From Siphonodentalium dalli (lineage: Eukaryota; Mollusca; Scaphopoda; Gadilida; Siphonodentaliidae): DNA of 64,000 nucleotides. Positions 23,680-34,417 of this stretch are shown here, piece after piece; within the stretch, counting starts at the first letter, position 1; each line of letters starts with the position of its first letter. The stretch is from positions 77,849,980 to 77,913,979 of the forward strand of contig CP136063.1 of assembly GCA_032622095.1 (NCBI GenBank), given 5' to 3'. Under the pieces are notes generated by a model, which saw only the letters and a list, made by a program, of their open reading frames with translations, was not told the origin of the DNA and did no database searches. A program made the position numbers and the translations under genes.

Positions 23680-26200
23680 TGAACAATAGGTTTGTGTAAG
23701 GCTGAAACTTGTTTCATTCGAAGTAATCATTATCACCACCTTCATTGCTGTCATCATCGTCGTTGTTGTAGTGGTCGTCATAATCACCAACATCATCATT
23801 GATACCTGTACACGTACAGTAGCCTCTAAGTGACAGCGCCTTCTTGGATAATTGTTTGAATGATACAAATGGAGCTATTTTGCGTAAGACTGTTTTATTT
23901 TCTTCGAAGACATCATTATCATCATAATCATCACAAGTGTCGTTGTTTTTTTTTAAATCCGCAGTCTTCATCATCATAATTATCATCACATCATCATCAT
24001 CACCCCTATCATTGATACTGTACATAAGAAAAATCGTCTACTTGAATATAATTGTTTGAATTATTACGGTTGTTGTTTGTGGTCGACAACCTTGTGAGAT
24101 AATGGCATTCACCTCAATCAGAAGAAGATCAAATACCAGACATCGCCTCAAGACAACGATCTCACAGAATGTATTTGAAAACCAAATTACAATCTTCTAT
24201 CGAGCGTGTTGATCCGAGTCCCCTGACTTTGTTTCGGCGTCCCTTGAAGTTTGCATAGCTACTTGCGCTGACATTATTATATTGTGCGTAATAAATATGC
24301 AATGAACCAGAATACACCTTTATATGAATGAATGCAACTCATAAGTGAAGGCCCAATCAGAGTGTGTAACCCTTTCTATACTAAATGGATTCTCCCAGTC
24401 AGTTACAAAGTGTACATTGGAATGGTCTGTTATTAATTTGGAGGGATGTTATCACCTTATCCGGCTAATACATGTTCGTTAGTAGTTTCTTGAAACTGTT
24501 TGGTACAATATGAAGCAGATCAAATTGGATGTTGTAACATATACATTCATCTACTATTTATAATGTCCCGGTAACATGCTTTATATTATTATAAAGTGTT
24601 TAAACATTAGTATAATGTAAGGATATTCAGGGCATATTTGACTACTGCCCTAAAATATGTGTGTTGACCCGTAGATAGCCGAAAGATTGCATTTCGGTTA
24701 CCAATCGACTCTTTATACTGGTGTGTTGCTGCCAGTTCATGGACCCATGTGGCGTTCGTCAAGGTTGCGATAGTGTGTCGGTCATTTGCAGAGTGAGGTC
24801 CACAGAGGGTGAATTTAGTGACGTTATCCAGCATAACAGGTTAGCGTCACTACATCCACAATCTGAGGACCTCATTCTGCTAAGGCCTCAACTACTATGG
24901 GAAACCTACGATTAGATTGATGTTCCCCGTCTTAGTCGGGGATGTTCACCCATTAGCCAGCTCGATTATGTATTTTATCTTCTGCAAATTAAGGGATATA
25001 GAAACTGAAGAGAAGGGGAAAAGTAACTAAACATAATAATTAGTTTGAGACTATAGATACTTCCCAGAAATCTGGGGATCTCATTCTACAAATCACAGAC
25101 ACACTATTTGCATGGTTGATGTTCGTGTACCCCCGCCTTGGGTTATCGGGACAGACACCCTCTTTGTCATAATGGCATCAAACATAAAACAAATTTACGC
25201 TTTACAATTCTCGATCGATGCTGTTGACCCGAATACAGCAGCATTGTTTCGGTGTCCCTTGAAGTTTGCATTGCATTAGGCTTGCTATAGTCGGTTCGTT
25301 TGTTGAGTGTATGTTACGAATTGATATAAAGTTGTATAACATGCAAGACAGTGGTCCGGGCACGAATCAAAACGGAGAATATAAATAGTATGACGTCCCA
25401 TGCGAGTTTTAGTGTAGTGGCCTGTTTATTTACCCGGGGGTCAGTAATGCATGTACATACACAAGTCCCTATATCAGTGCATTACACTACTTGGACAATT
25501 ATTTGAACTATCAAAATTAAGTTTTCATGATATGAGACTGTAACGTTATTTTTTCTTCGAAATACTCATCGCCATCATCATATCACAGTCATTATTGCCA
25601 GTACTGTCATCATAATTGATACACAGACATATCCCGTATGCGATAGTGCCTGCTTGGATAACTTTTTGCGTGAGACCAGAACTCAGTTTTCTTCCGAGTC
25701 ATCATTTTACTATCATCATAACCGCCAACAGTGTCGTCCTCATCACCATCATCGTCATTGATACATGTACATACACAAGCGCCTGTAGTCTATATATGTG
25801 TAATCGACTGCTTGGATAGTTGTTTGAATAATAAACATGCGGTTTGCGTAGGATCTCAAGTGTTGTGGTTTGTGGTTGATACTCTTTTGCGACAACAGCA
25901 TTAATCGACATCAGAAGAAGCTTAGAGACCAGACATCGCCTCAAAATAACGATCTCACAGAGTGTATTTGCAAAACAAATTTACGCTTTACAATCTTCGA
26001 TCGAACCTGGTGACCCGAATACCGCGGTTTTGTTTCGGCGGCCCTTGAAGTTTGCATTGCATTAAGCTCGCTTCGTCGGTTCGTTTGATGAGTGTTTGTT
26101 ACGAAGTGATATAGAGTTGTATAACAAGGCAGCGGCCCGGACGCGAATCAATCACAGAGAACAGAAACGGTCAGATAGTATGAAGTCCCAGGCGAGTTGT
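23680..26200 (+). repeat. Diverged direct repeats (three modules) with ATC-rich tracts
   Basis: The phrase ATCTTC(T)ATCGA ... TTTGTTTCGGCG(T)CCCTTGAAGTTTGCAT occurs at about 24190-24260, 25210-25280 and 25990-26060. The first and third are preceded by AGACATCGCCTCAA(A/G) ... ACGATCTCACAGA and by (ATC)n tracts with GATAC(A/C)TGTAC. This looks like an old local duplication of a module of up to about 700 bp. The minus-strand Asp-rich frames over the ATC tracts are artefacts. Confidence 0.65.
24770..25105 (+). mobile_element. Repeat family I, copy 1 (diverged)
   Basis: Follows the 57694-58172 element in order: GTCGGTCATTTGCAGAGTGAGG, then CAGAGGGTGAATTTAGTGACG with its inverted partner, then AATTAAGGGATATAGAAACTGAA, then CACAGACACACTA. 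It is much more diverged than the 57.7-kb copy, so it is older. Confidence 0.65.
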
Positions 26201-26984
26201 AGAGGACTCGCTTGCTAATTTATCTGGGGATAGGGAGCTGATTAATGGTCTCATTCACCGCGCGCGAGGAATATGATCTTCGCGATCGCTACAGATTGAC
26301 TTTATTAATACGGAACGATCATAAATTTCCCCTGGTGTCATCGAAACGGTGAATAATACACGTCTTGTGCATTAAATATGCGATAGAAGTGCACACAATA
26401 GCGTTATGCAATTGTTGTTACGTGGCGATGTGCGAATTTTAGTCAGATGATTTAACAATTCAGAATATTGGCATAATTGGGCCACATTGAGCCTAGATAT
26501 TGATATATGTCCGCATTGCAGTGACGCGGCGATGTGGAGGTTGTGGCCACAATTTCAACAGTTCACCCCAGCGAGGAGAGCACCTGGAATTTCACAGTCT
26601 TGAATATTTCGGACTGGTTCAAGTGAGGAGCAGGAGGACATTATAAGTTGGAACCCCTGGACGGGACGCCAGTTCAATGCATCTACATGTACTCCGTAAC
26701 GTCGTCGATAACATGTTGGTACGGCGTAACGAAGCGGAGAGGAAATGCACAGTAAGCAGAGCTGGTTCGCCAGGATCGAGAAACACCCCAAATGAAGGCC
26801 CTCTAATAGCCACGTTCCTGTCGTATTGGCAGCATCCCCTCCTATTGTCGATCAAGGGGGCACAGATGGGACAGAGAGTGTACTTATATGCGCCATTGAG
26901 TAACTATCCCCCCTGAAATATCAAAAGAGCTGATCTGTTATACTTGCCCTGCGAGCAAAATATATCCACTCTCGTAGTCTAATA
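26201..26984. other. Intron sequence, possibly decayed LINE 5' part
   Basis: No recognisable motif. Because it directly precedes the reverse-transcriptase remnant it may be its 5' portion, but the frames are too broken to tell. Confidence 0.3.
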
Positions 26985-28494
26985 CGTGTACCATTCAAGT
27001 ACTTTCGTAAAACCCCACGTATTGCTGTCCGATCCACTTTCCTCATCATGAAGCCACTTTTTTATATTCTCAAGAAGAACGGAATCAGCTACCATTGTTA
27101 CGCGGACGATATTCAGTTGTATTTATCCTTTGATCGCGCTGAACTTCAGAGTCAATAGGTAGCAGTCGAACGACATCAATGATGTGTTAACGTCATTAAA
27201 CAGTGGATTACTTCTAACTGTCTAAAAGTCAATACTGATAAAACAGAATTGATGTTCATCACGACTCCACGCTCCATCGTAGAAGTAAGTTATGTTCTCG
27301 TAAGTTGATGTGAATTATCATCAAATATTTCAACAAGAAACCTTGATGTTCACCTCGATAACAATCTTGCAACGGACAAACATGGAACCACACTCTGCCA
27401 GTCAGCGAATTATCACCTCCGTATAATATCAGTCGAATACGGCGGTAACTGTCCAGATCTGCCATAATAGTGAATGCGTTCGTTACTAGCCGTTTGGACT
27501 ACGAACATTCTTTGACCAAAAACAAATGTCGAGACTGCATCGAATACGAAACACCGCGACCAGAGCGATGTGTAAGATCCCACGTACAGATCAGATTATC
27601 CCGACATTGTTCAGGCTACATTGGCTTCCCGCTTCCGAGCGGATTAACCCTTTACCCAACAGAAGGGCCCTGTGCCAATGCATTCTCTTATATATGCGAG
27701 TCGACCATAGGTCGCCTCGCATATATAAGAGAATGCATTGGCTTAACACATTAAAAATTATAAAATTGTTAAAGAATGTAAGAAAAAATGGTAAAAAGTG
27801 TTAAAAAAGGATTTTTTTTAGGCCAATGCATTCTCTTATATATGCGAGGCGACCTATGGTCGACTCGCATATATAAGAGAATGCATTGGCACAGGGCATA
27901 ACTGTAACTATCACAATGTGGTCAAGGAGCCGGTTCCAATGATATCCATATTTGTATGGTGTTATTGAGACAGACCGAAGATATTTTAGGCTGTTGAAGC
28001 TTTATTTGGCCGGTTTTGGCCGGTTTGTTGGGTAAAGGGTTAAGTTCAAGAATATCTCAATGCTTACAAGTCATCAAAAACTGTGCACCACAAGGACACA
28101 ATGATACGTTGTGTAGATATGTACCACCGAGGCATCGCAGATCCGAGGACTTGATGCTCTATGCGTACCCAAAGGTTGATAGTAGTTTCGATGACATATC
28201 GTTTTCCATAGCCGGACCGACTCCCTGGAATTCTCTACCGTTGATCATCTGCAACTGTCCTGGATATGGTGAATTCAAAGGTCTTTTGAAAACTCATTTA
28301 TTCACGGAATGTTATTCTGAACATTTCGGCGTGGTACTAATGAACCAACTTTCAAGGTTGGCTACATAATTATAGCATGTTTGAACTGTAAAGTTAGGAA
28401 TTTGTTAATTTATTGTAATGCTGTGAAGCTCCTCGAAACCTCCGTGATATTTGCGCTATACAAGAAATGTGTGATATGATATGATATGATGTTG
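26985..28494 (+). pseudogene. Decayed LINE reverse transcriptase (CR1/L2-like clade)
   Basis: From about 27048 the frame reads LFYILKKNGISYHCYADDIQ, containing the YADD catalytic motif of LINE reverse transcriptases. VNTDKTELMFIT follows at about 27228. A stop (TAG near 27157) and frame changes show it is dead. At 27523-27640 RLHRIRNTATRAMCK and LHWLPASERI match the C-terminal region of CR1/L2-type proteins. After a 400-bp MITE (27644-28043) the match resumes at 28044 and ends with PTPWNSLPL and FKGLLKTHLF, typical of these elements' C-termini. The 3' tail (GCGCTATACAAGAA then TGATA repeats, about 28440-28490) is the usual LINE ending. In the window it lies inside an nAChR intron on the opposite strand. 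Confidence 0.88.
27644..28043 (+). mobile_element. piggyBac-like MITE (family P), copy 1, inside the LINE
   Basis: Ends TTAACCCTTTACCCAACA ... TGTTGGGTAAAGGGTTAA with TTAA at both edges. Removing one TTAA and the element restores an open LINE reading frame (ERI then KFKNIS), direct evidence for a TTAA target duplication. Inside are two hairpins of about 70 bp (27676-27743 and 27822-27890) built from GCCAATGCATTCTCTTATAT, which are inverted copies of each other. The loop region holds A/T-rich AAAAATTATAAAATTG. No transposase frame, so it must be mobilised in trans. Confidence 0.93.
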
Positions 28495-28951
28495 GTCTTG
28501 CTTCGAAACTTGTTTATATTAATGTATGAGTATTTTGGGGGATACACAATATTGTTTACAATCTAATACCAGCGTTATCTTCGAAAATGGTTACAAATTC
28601 TGTTTTGATGAAACAGTTTCGTCTTTTCACTTTTATGTTTCACCTCATAAAAAGCATGACATGTTCAGAAAGTAGTGCATATGTATTCTTAATTAACAAG
28701 GGTGTGTTCTCGTTGTAACCTTCAATCCAATGCACGACAAATATGTATGTTGAATGTATTTATACAAATTCACAGCTGAGCAGGTCAGAAATCCAAGAGC
28801 AAGGTCTCATATCACAAACGTCATCAATGCAGCTGATCATTCTGAATGAGAGTTGGCTTGAAATTTAAAATAACCTTGTCACCATGACAGTGGTGAAGAG
28901 ATTATGGGCGAAACATCGGGTAACACGAGCACGTGAAACATCGATGATACG
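28495..28951. other. Intron sequence, nothing recognised
   Basis: No repeat boundary or coding frame recognised between the LINE tail and the next MITE. Confidence 0.4.
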
Positions 28952-29352
28952 TTAACCCTTTACCCAACAGAAGGGCCCTGTGCCAATGCATTCTCTTATA
29001 TATGCGAGTCGACCATAGGTCGCCTCGCATATATAAGAGAATGCATTGGCTTAACACATTAAAAATTATAAAATTGTTAAAGAATGTAAGAAAAAATGGT
29101 AAAAAGTGTTAAAAAAAAGATTTTTTTTAGGCCAATGCATTCTCTTATATATGCGAGGCGACCTATGGTCGACTCGCATATATAAGAGAATGCATTGGCA
29201 CAGGGTATAACTGTAACCATCACAATGTGGTCAATGAGCCGGTTCCAATGATATCCATATTTGTATGGTTCTATTGAGACAGACCGAAGATATTTTAGGC
29301 TGTTGAAGCTTTATTTGGCCGGTTTTGGCCGGTTTGTTGGGTAAAGGGTTAA
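28952..29352 (+). mobile_element. piggyBac-like MITE (family P), copy 2
   Basis: Same ends, TTAA edges and double-hairpin interior as 27644-28043, with only a handful of differences (for example GTCAATGAGC for GTCAAGGAGC), and in the same orientation. Near identity implies recent movement. Confidence 0.94.
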
Positions 29353-29514
29353 TGGCCGTTGTCATGGCAGTTTCGATCAATCGTGACATTGTTCTAGCAC
29401 GCCATGTTTGACATGTTTGAAAAACCGATCCACAAGTCGGCAACTGAATTTTTATTGGTGTGAATTAATATCCGATTAAACTACACAAAATTGAAGGCTG
29501 TATGCTCATCGTTG

Positions 29515-29638
29515 TGGGGACAAAATCGTGTGATACGTGGATACATAGCTGGGTGTCTCTTCTTGATACCTCGGCTACGCCTCGGGTTTCAGTATCGACA
29601 TCCAGTTGTCTAATATCCATGTACTCCCGATGTTGCCA
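29515..29638. mobile_element. Small hairpin element, partner of 49282-49396
   Basis: Shares GGGTGTCTCTT, the GAC ATCCAG segment, ATATCCATGTA and GATGTTGCC with the minus strand of 49282-49396. It has its own central palindrome (ACCTCGGCTACGCCTCGGGT). The giant foldback has inserted at or just past its right end. Confidence 0.65.
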
Positions 29639-29999
29639 GGGGTGTGACTAATTACTGCCCGGGACCGCCCGGGGACCGTCCGGGACCGCCCGGGCGGCCC
29701 AACGAGCCCGTGGACACAATATCTCGACGGTATAACGTAGCGACATGCCACCTGAGGGCAACATAGAAAAATTTACTCGCTCGCTCGTCTCCGGCCGGTC
29801 ATATTAACCCCACAAATGCCGATATTGGCTAAAATAGCCTGGGTGATTACTGGGGTCTTCGTGTGTGTTCAGACAGATTATTTTGGTGATTCTCGGTAGT
29901 GCAATAAGTGCAATACACCTGAGTGTTAATTCCATGTATTGACTCGTTGACGCGTCCACGGCCGATGTTATTAACCCCTCAAATTCCGGTAAAATAGTG

Positions 30000-32060
30000 T
30001 ATAAACAAAAGAACCTTGGAACCGCCCGGGACCGCCCGGGCGGCCCCATGGGCCCGTGGACACTATATCTCGACGTTATAACATAGCGACATACCCCACG
30101 AAGTCAACCTACAAAATGTTACTCCCTCGCTCGACCCCGGCCGGCGTTATTAACCCCTCAAAATCCGACAAAATGGTATATAGACAAAAAGAACATTGGG
30201 ACCGCCCGGGACCGCCCGGGTGGCCCCACGTGCCCGTGGACACAAAATCTCGACGTTATAACGTAGCGACATACCCCATGAAGTCAACCTAGAAAATGTT
30301 ACTCGCTCGCTCTACCCCGGCCGGTGTTATTAACCCCTCAAAATCCAACAAAATGGTTTATAAACAAAAATAACATTGGGACCGCCCGGGACCGCCCGGG
30401 TGGCCCCACGTGCCCGTGGACACAATATCTCGACGTTATAACGTAGCGACATACCCCACGAGGTCAACCTACAAAATGTTACTCGCTCGCCTCCGGCCGG
30501 TGTTATTAACCCCTCAAAATCCGATAAAATGGTATATAAACAAAAAGAACATTGGGACCGCCCGAAACCGCCCGGGAGGCACCATGGGCCCGTGGACACT
30601 ATATCTCGACGTTATAACATAGCGACATACCCCACGAGGTCAACCTACAAAATGTTGCTTGCTCGCTCGACTCCGGCCGGTGTTATTAACCCCTCAAAAT
30701 CCGACAAAATGGTATATAGACAAAAAGAACATTGGGACCGCCCGGGACCGCCCGGGTGGCCCCACGTGCCCGTGGACACAATATATCGACGTTATATCGT
30801 AGCGACATACCCCATGAGGTCAACCTAGAAAATGTTACTCGCTCGCTCGACCCCGGCCGGTGTTATTAACCCCTCAAAATCCAACAAAATGGTTTATAAA
30901 CAAAAATAACATTGGGACCGCCCGGGACCGCCCGGGTGGCCCCACGTGCCCGTGGACACAATATATCGACGTTATAACGTAGCGACATACCCCATGAGGT
31001 CAACCTACAAAATGTTACTCGCTCGCTCGACTCCGGCCGGTGTTATTAACCCCTCAAAATCCGATAAAATGGTATATAAACAAAAAGGACATTGGGACCG
31101 CCCGAAACCGCCCGGGAGGCACCATGGGCCCGTGGACACTATATCTCGACGTTATAACATAGCGACATACCCCACGAGGTCAACCTACAAAATGTTACTC
31201 CCTCGCTCGACCCCGGCCGGCGTTATTAACCCCTCAAAATCCGATAAAATGGTAAATAGACAAAAAGAACATTAGGACCGCCCGGGACCGCCCGGGTGGC
31301 CCCACGTGCCCGTGGACACAATATCTCGACGTTATAACGTAGCGACATACCCCATGAGGTCAACCTAGAAAATGTTTCTCGCTCGCTCGACCCCGGTCGG
31401 TGTTATTAACCCCTCAAAATCCGACAAAATGGTATATAGACAAAAAGAACATTGGGACCGCCCGGGACCGCCCGGGTGGCCCCACGTGCCCGTGGACACA
31501 ATATCTCGACGTTATAACATAGCGACATACACCACCTAGAAAATGATACTCGCTCGCTCGACCCCGGCCGGTGTTATTAACCCCTCAAAATCCGACAAAA
31601 TGGTATATAGACAAAAAGAACATTGGGACCGCCCGGGACCGCCCGGGTGGCCCCACGTGCCCGTGGACACAATATCTCGACGTTATAACGAAGCGACATA
31701 CCCCATGAGGTCAACCTAGAAAATGTTACTCGCTCGCTCGACTCCGGCCGGTGATATTAACCCCTCAAAATCCGACAAAATGGTATATAAACAAAAAGAA
31801 CATTGGGACCGCCCGGGACCGCCCGGGAGGCCCCATGGGCCCATGGACACTATATCGCGACGTTATAACGTAGCGACATACCCCACGAGGTCAACCTACA
31901 AAATTGTACTCGCTCGCTCGACTCCGGCCAGCGTTATTAACCCCTCAAAATCCGATAAAATGGTATATAGACAAAAAGAACATTGGGACCGCCCGGGACC
32001 GCCAGTGTGGCCCCACGTGCCCGTGAACACAATATCTCGACGGTATAACGTCGCGACATG
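30000..32060 (+). repeat. 180-bp tandem array, direct orientation (about 11-12 units)
   Basis: Units begin GGGACCGCCCGGGACCGCCC and contain GTGGACACAATATCTCGACG, the perfect palindrome ACGTTATAACGT, ACTCGCTCGCTCGA and GTTATTAACCCCTCAAAATC. The period is 178-181 bp, with one shortened unit near 31540. Units differ by scattered substitutions. The apparent repetitive peptide (STPAGVINPSKSDKMV...) comes from the array and occurs on both strands, so it is not a gene. Confidence 0.92.
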
Positions 32061-32069
32061 CCACCTAAC

Positions 32070-33030
32070 ATTTTATAGGTTGTCCTCGTGGGGTATGTCG
32101 CTACGTTATAACGTCGAGATACTGTGTCCACGGGCACGTGGGGCCACCCGGGCGGTCCCGGGCGGTCCTAATGTTCTTTTTGTCTATTTACCATTTTATC
32201 GGATTTTGAGGGGTTAATAACACCGGCCGGGGTCGAGCGAGCGAGAACCATTTTCTAGGTTGACCTCATGGGGTATGTCGCTACGTTATAACGTCGAGAT
32301 ATAGTGTCCACGAGCCCATGGGGCCTCCCGGGCGGTCCCGGGCGGTCCCAATGTTATTTTTGTTTATATACCATTTTATCGGATGTTGAGGGGTTAATAA
32401 CACCGGCCGGAGTCGAGCGAGCGAGTACCATTTTGTAGGTTGACCTCGTGGGGTATGTCGCTACGTTATAACGTCGAGATATAGTGTCCACGGGCCCATG
32501 GGGCCTCCCGGGCGGTCCCGGGCGGTCCCAATGTTATTTTTGTTTATAAACCATTTTGTTGGATTTTGGGGGGTTAATAACACCGGCCGGGGTCGAGCGA
32601 GCGAGTAACATTTTCTAGGTTGACCTCATGGGGTATGTCGCTACGTTATAACGTCGAGATATTGTGTCCACGGGTACGTGGGGCCACCCGGGCGGTCCCG
32701 GGCGGTCCCAATGTTCTTTTTGTCTATATACCATTTTGTCGGATTTTGAGGGGTTAATAACACCGGCCGGGATCGAACGAGCGAGTAACATTTTCTAGGT
32801 TGACCTCATGGGGTATGTCGCTACGTTATAACGTCGAGATATTGTGTCCACGGGCACGCGGGGCCACCGGGCGGTCCCGGGCGGTCCTAATGTTCTTTTT
32901 GTCTATTTACCATTTTATCGGATTTTGAGGGGTTAATAACGCCGGCCGGGGTCGAGCGAGGGAGTAACATTTTGTATGTTGACCTCGTGGGGTATGTCGC
33001 TATGTTATAACGTCGAGATATAGTGTCCAC
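32070..33030 (-). repeat. Same 180-bp array in inverted orientation (about 5 units)
   Basis: After a switch point near 32060-32075 the unit continues as its reverse complement (GGGGTATGTCGCTACGTTAT ... GGGCGGTCCC). There are only about five units against eleven or twelve in the direct array, so the arms are strongly unequal. The array ends at GTGTCCAC next to the inner domain. Confidence 0.92.
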
Positions 33031-33694
33031 AATAAGGAGAATCCCGTACAGAAAAGTTATCCCACTTTTCAAGTTCGGTAACTCTAAACATAATAAATAC
33101 TCCACCGGTGAATGTGGCGCTTTATTCTTCCCGCAGTTTGCTTGGCGGTAATTGTGAGATTGGTTTACGATTGTACATCACATTTTTGATCTTTCTAGAT
33201 CATATTTTGTTATTTTGTTTACCGTTCTTCCCCCACTAAAAGGGCACAGAAACAGTCGAATGGTACTCGATTGGAATCGGTAAATCTCCACTGTATAAGA
33301 TCCCATATACAGGAGGGATAACACCAAATTCACGCAACACATATTTTTCCTAAGTATTTTAACCGTATATATATATATGATCATCTTACCAATAAAAACT
33401 AGTTTTTAAATATTTATTTTAACTTTTATCAATGTGAAAAAAGAGGGATATCCTGAACACAACAGAAAAGAACTTAATGTTAATTTTCGTTAGAATAACG
33501 TTGCGTTATTCTCTGGGGGAAATCGGTCAGAATTTACTGACGAACACCACGACATACCAAAACTATTTGAGTGTTGGGTTCATAAAAACTGTGTTCTCGC
33601 GCGTTGTTTGAGTATGATGTTGTAGCGTAACTGTCGTTTTTGTAGAGTCAGAAATGTGAGTAATTAGTATTTTCGTGACTTTAATTATTTGGAT

Positions 33695-34086
33695 ATAGGA
33701 GATATAGCACAGTAGCAATGTTATATTTTTATGCCTCCGAAACATGCCGAGCATTGCCCTTTGAATATGCTTGGGACTATACAACACACCAGGCGCCTAT
33801 TTTTAGAAGCAAATTTGATTTTTGAGACAGTGCACCGTCTCAAAAATCTAATTTTAAAGGGCAATGCTCGGCATGTTTCGGAGGCATACAAATACTGTGC
33901 AATATCTCCTAAAAATATACTTTTGAGACCTTAAAATGTGCATATAATGTCCTAAGTGCGACGTCAGAATACAGCGGCCATTCGAGCTTCCTTATTTAGG
34001 GTTGTTTCGGTGGCCGTGTGGTATTGACGTAGGACTTTGAGTTCGCCGTCGGGTCGGGGTTCGCATCCCACCCAATCCAAATTTTT
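33695..34086 (+). mobile_element. Insertion in the foldback with 13-15-bp duplication and tRNA-like end
   Basis: TTTAATTATTTGGAT is found on both sides (33680-33694 and 34087-34101). The other arm of the foldback has this sequence once, uninterrupted, proving an insertion of about 392 bp. The first 220 bp form a hairpin (GGAGATATAGCACAGTA ... TACTGTGCAATATCTCC, with nested CCTCCGAAACATGCCGAGCA stem). The last part is tRNA-like and ends in T8. Confidence 0.8.
34008..34081 (+). ncRNA. tRNA-like segment with A and B boxes
   Basis: GTGGCCGTGTGGTA fits a tRNA A box and GGGGTTCGCATCCC fits the B box, about 35 bp apart, followed by CACCCAATCC and a T8 run like a Pol III terminator. A proper cloverleaf acceptor stem could not be drawn, so this is read as the tRNA-derived part of a SINE or a tRNA pseudogene, not a functional tRNA. 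Confidence 0.6.
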
Positions 34087-34087
34087 T

Positions 34088-34417
34088 TTAATTATTTGGA
34101 TCACGCTGAATGTTTGGGTTTTATCCAATAAACAATTGAATTGAAGTAATAAATTTTATTTAATTAAAAGTTAATTCTTTAATTAATTTCATACATTTGA
34201 ATTTGAAACCAAAATTAATCGTCACTGCTTGAGTTAAATCAGGAGTCTAGTCTAACTATAAAGTATAAGTTGCAGGCTAGTATTTAATTTTGGTTTCAAA
34301 TTCAAATGTATGAAATTAATTAAAGAATACTCTTTTAATGAAATAAAATGTATTAATTCAATTCAATTGTTTATTGGATAAAAGCCAAACATTCAGCGTG
34401 ATCCAAATAATTAAAGT
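34088..34417. repeat. Central inverted repeat of the foldback
   Basis: AATTATTTGGATCACGCTGA ... AATTTGAAACCAAAATTAA is mirrored in 34270-34417, around an unpaired core of about 60 bp near 34220-34275. This is the centre of the 5.86-kb palindrome. Both arms are AT-rich, in contrast to the GC-rich outer arrays. Confidence 0.85.

Noticed and set aside
27470-27804. Two overlapping plus frames read as separate genes
   Set aside because: One is the LINE C-terminal region; the other is a shifted reading, and both run into the inserted MITE.
30056-32217. Several frames with a repeated peptide (STPAGVINPSKSDKMVY...)
   Set aside because: They follow the 180-bp array, break at each indel and occur on both strands. 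A repeat artefact, not a repetitive protein.
30000-33030. Regularly spaced repeats that might suggest a CRISPR array
   Set aside because: Units are contiguous at 180 bp without variable spacers, inside a foldback transposon in animal DNA.
34008-34081. Functional tRNA gene
   Set aside because: A and B boxes are present, but no convincing acceptor stem or anticodon arm; better read as a SINE or pseudogene part.
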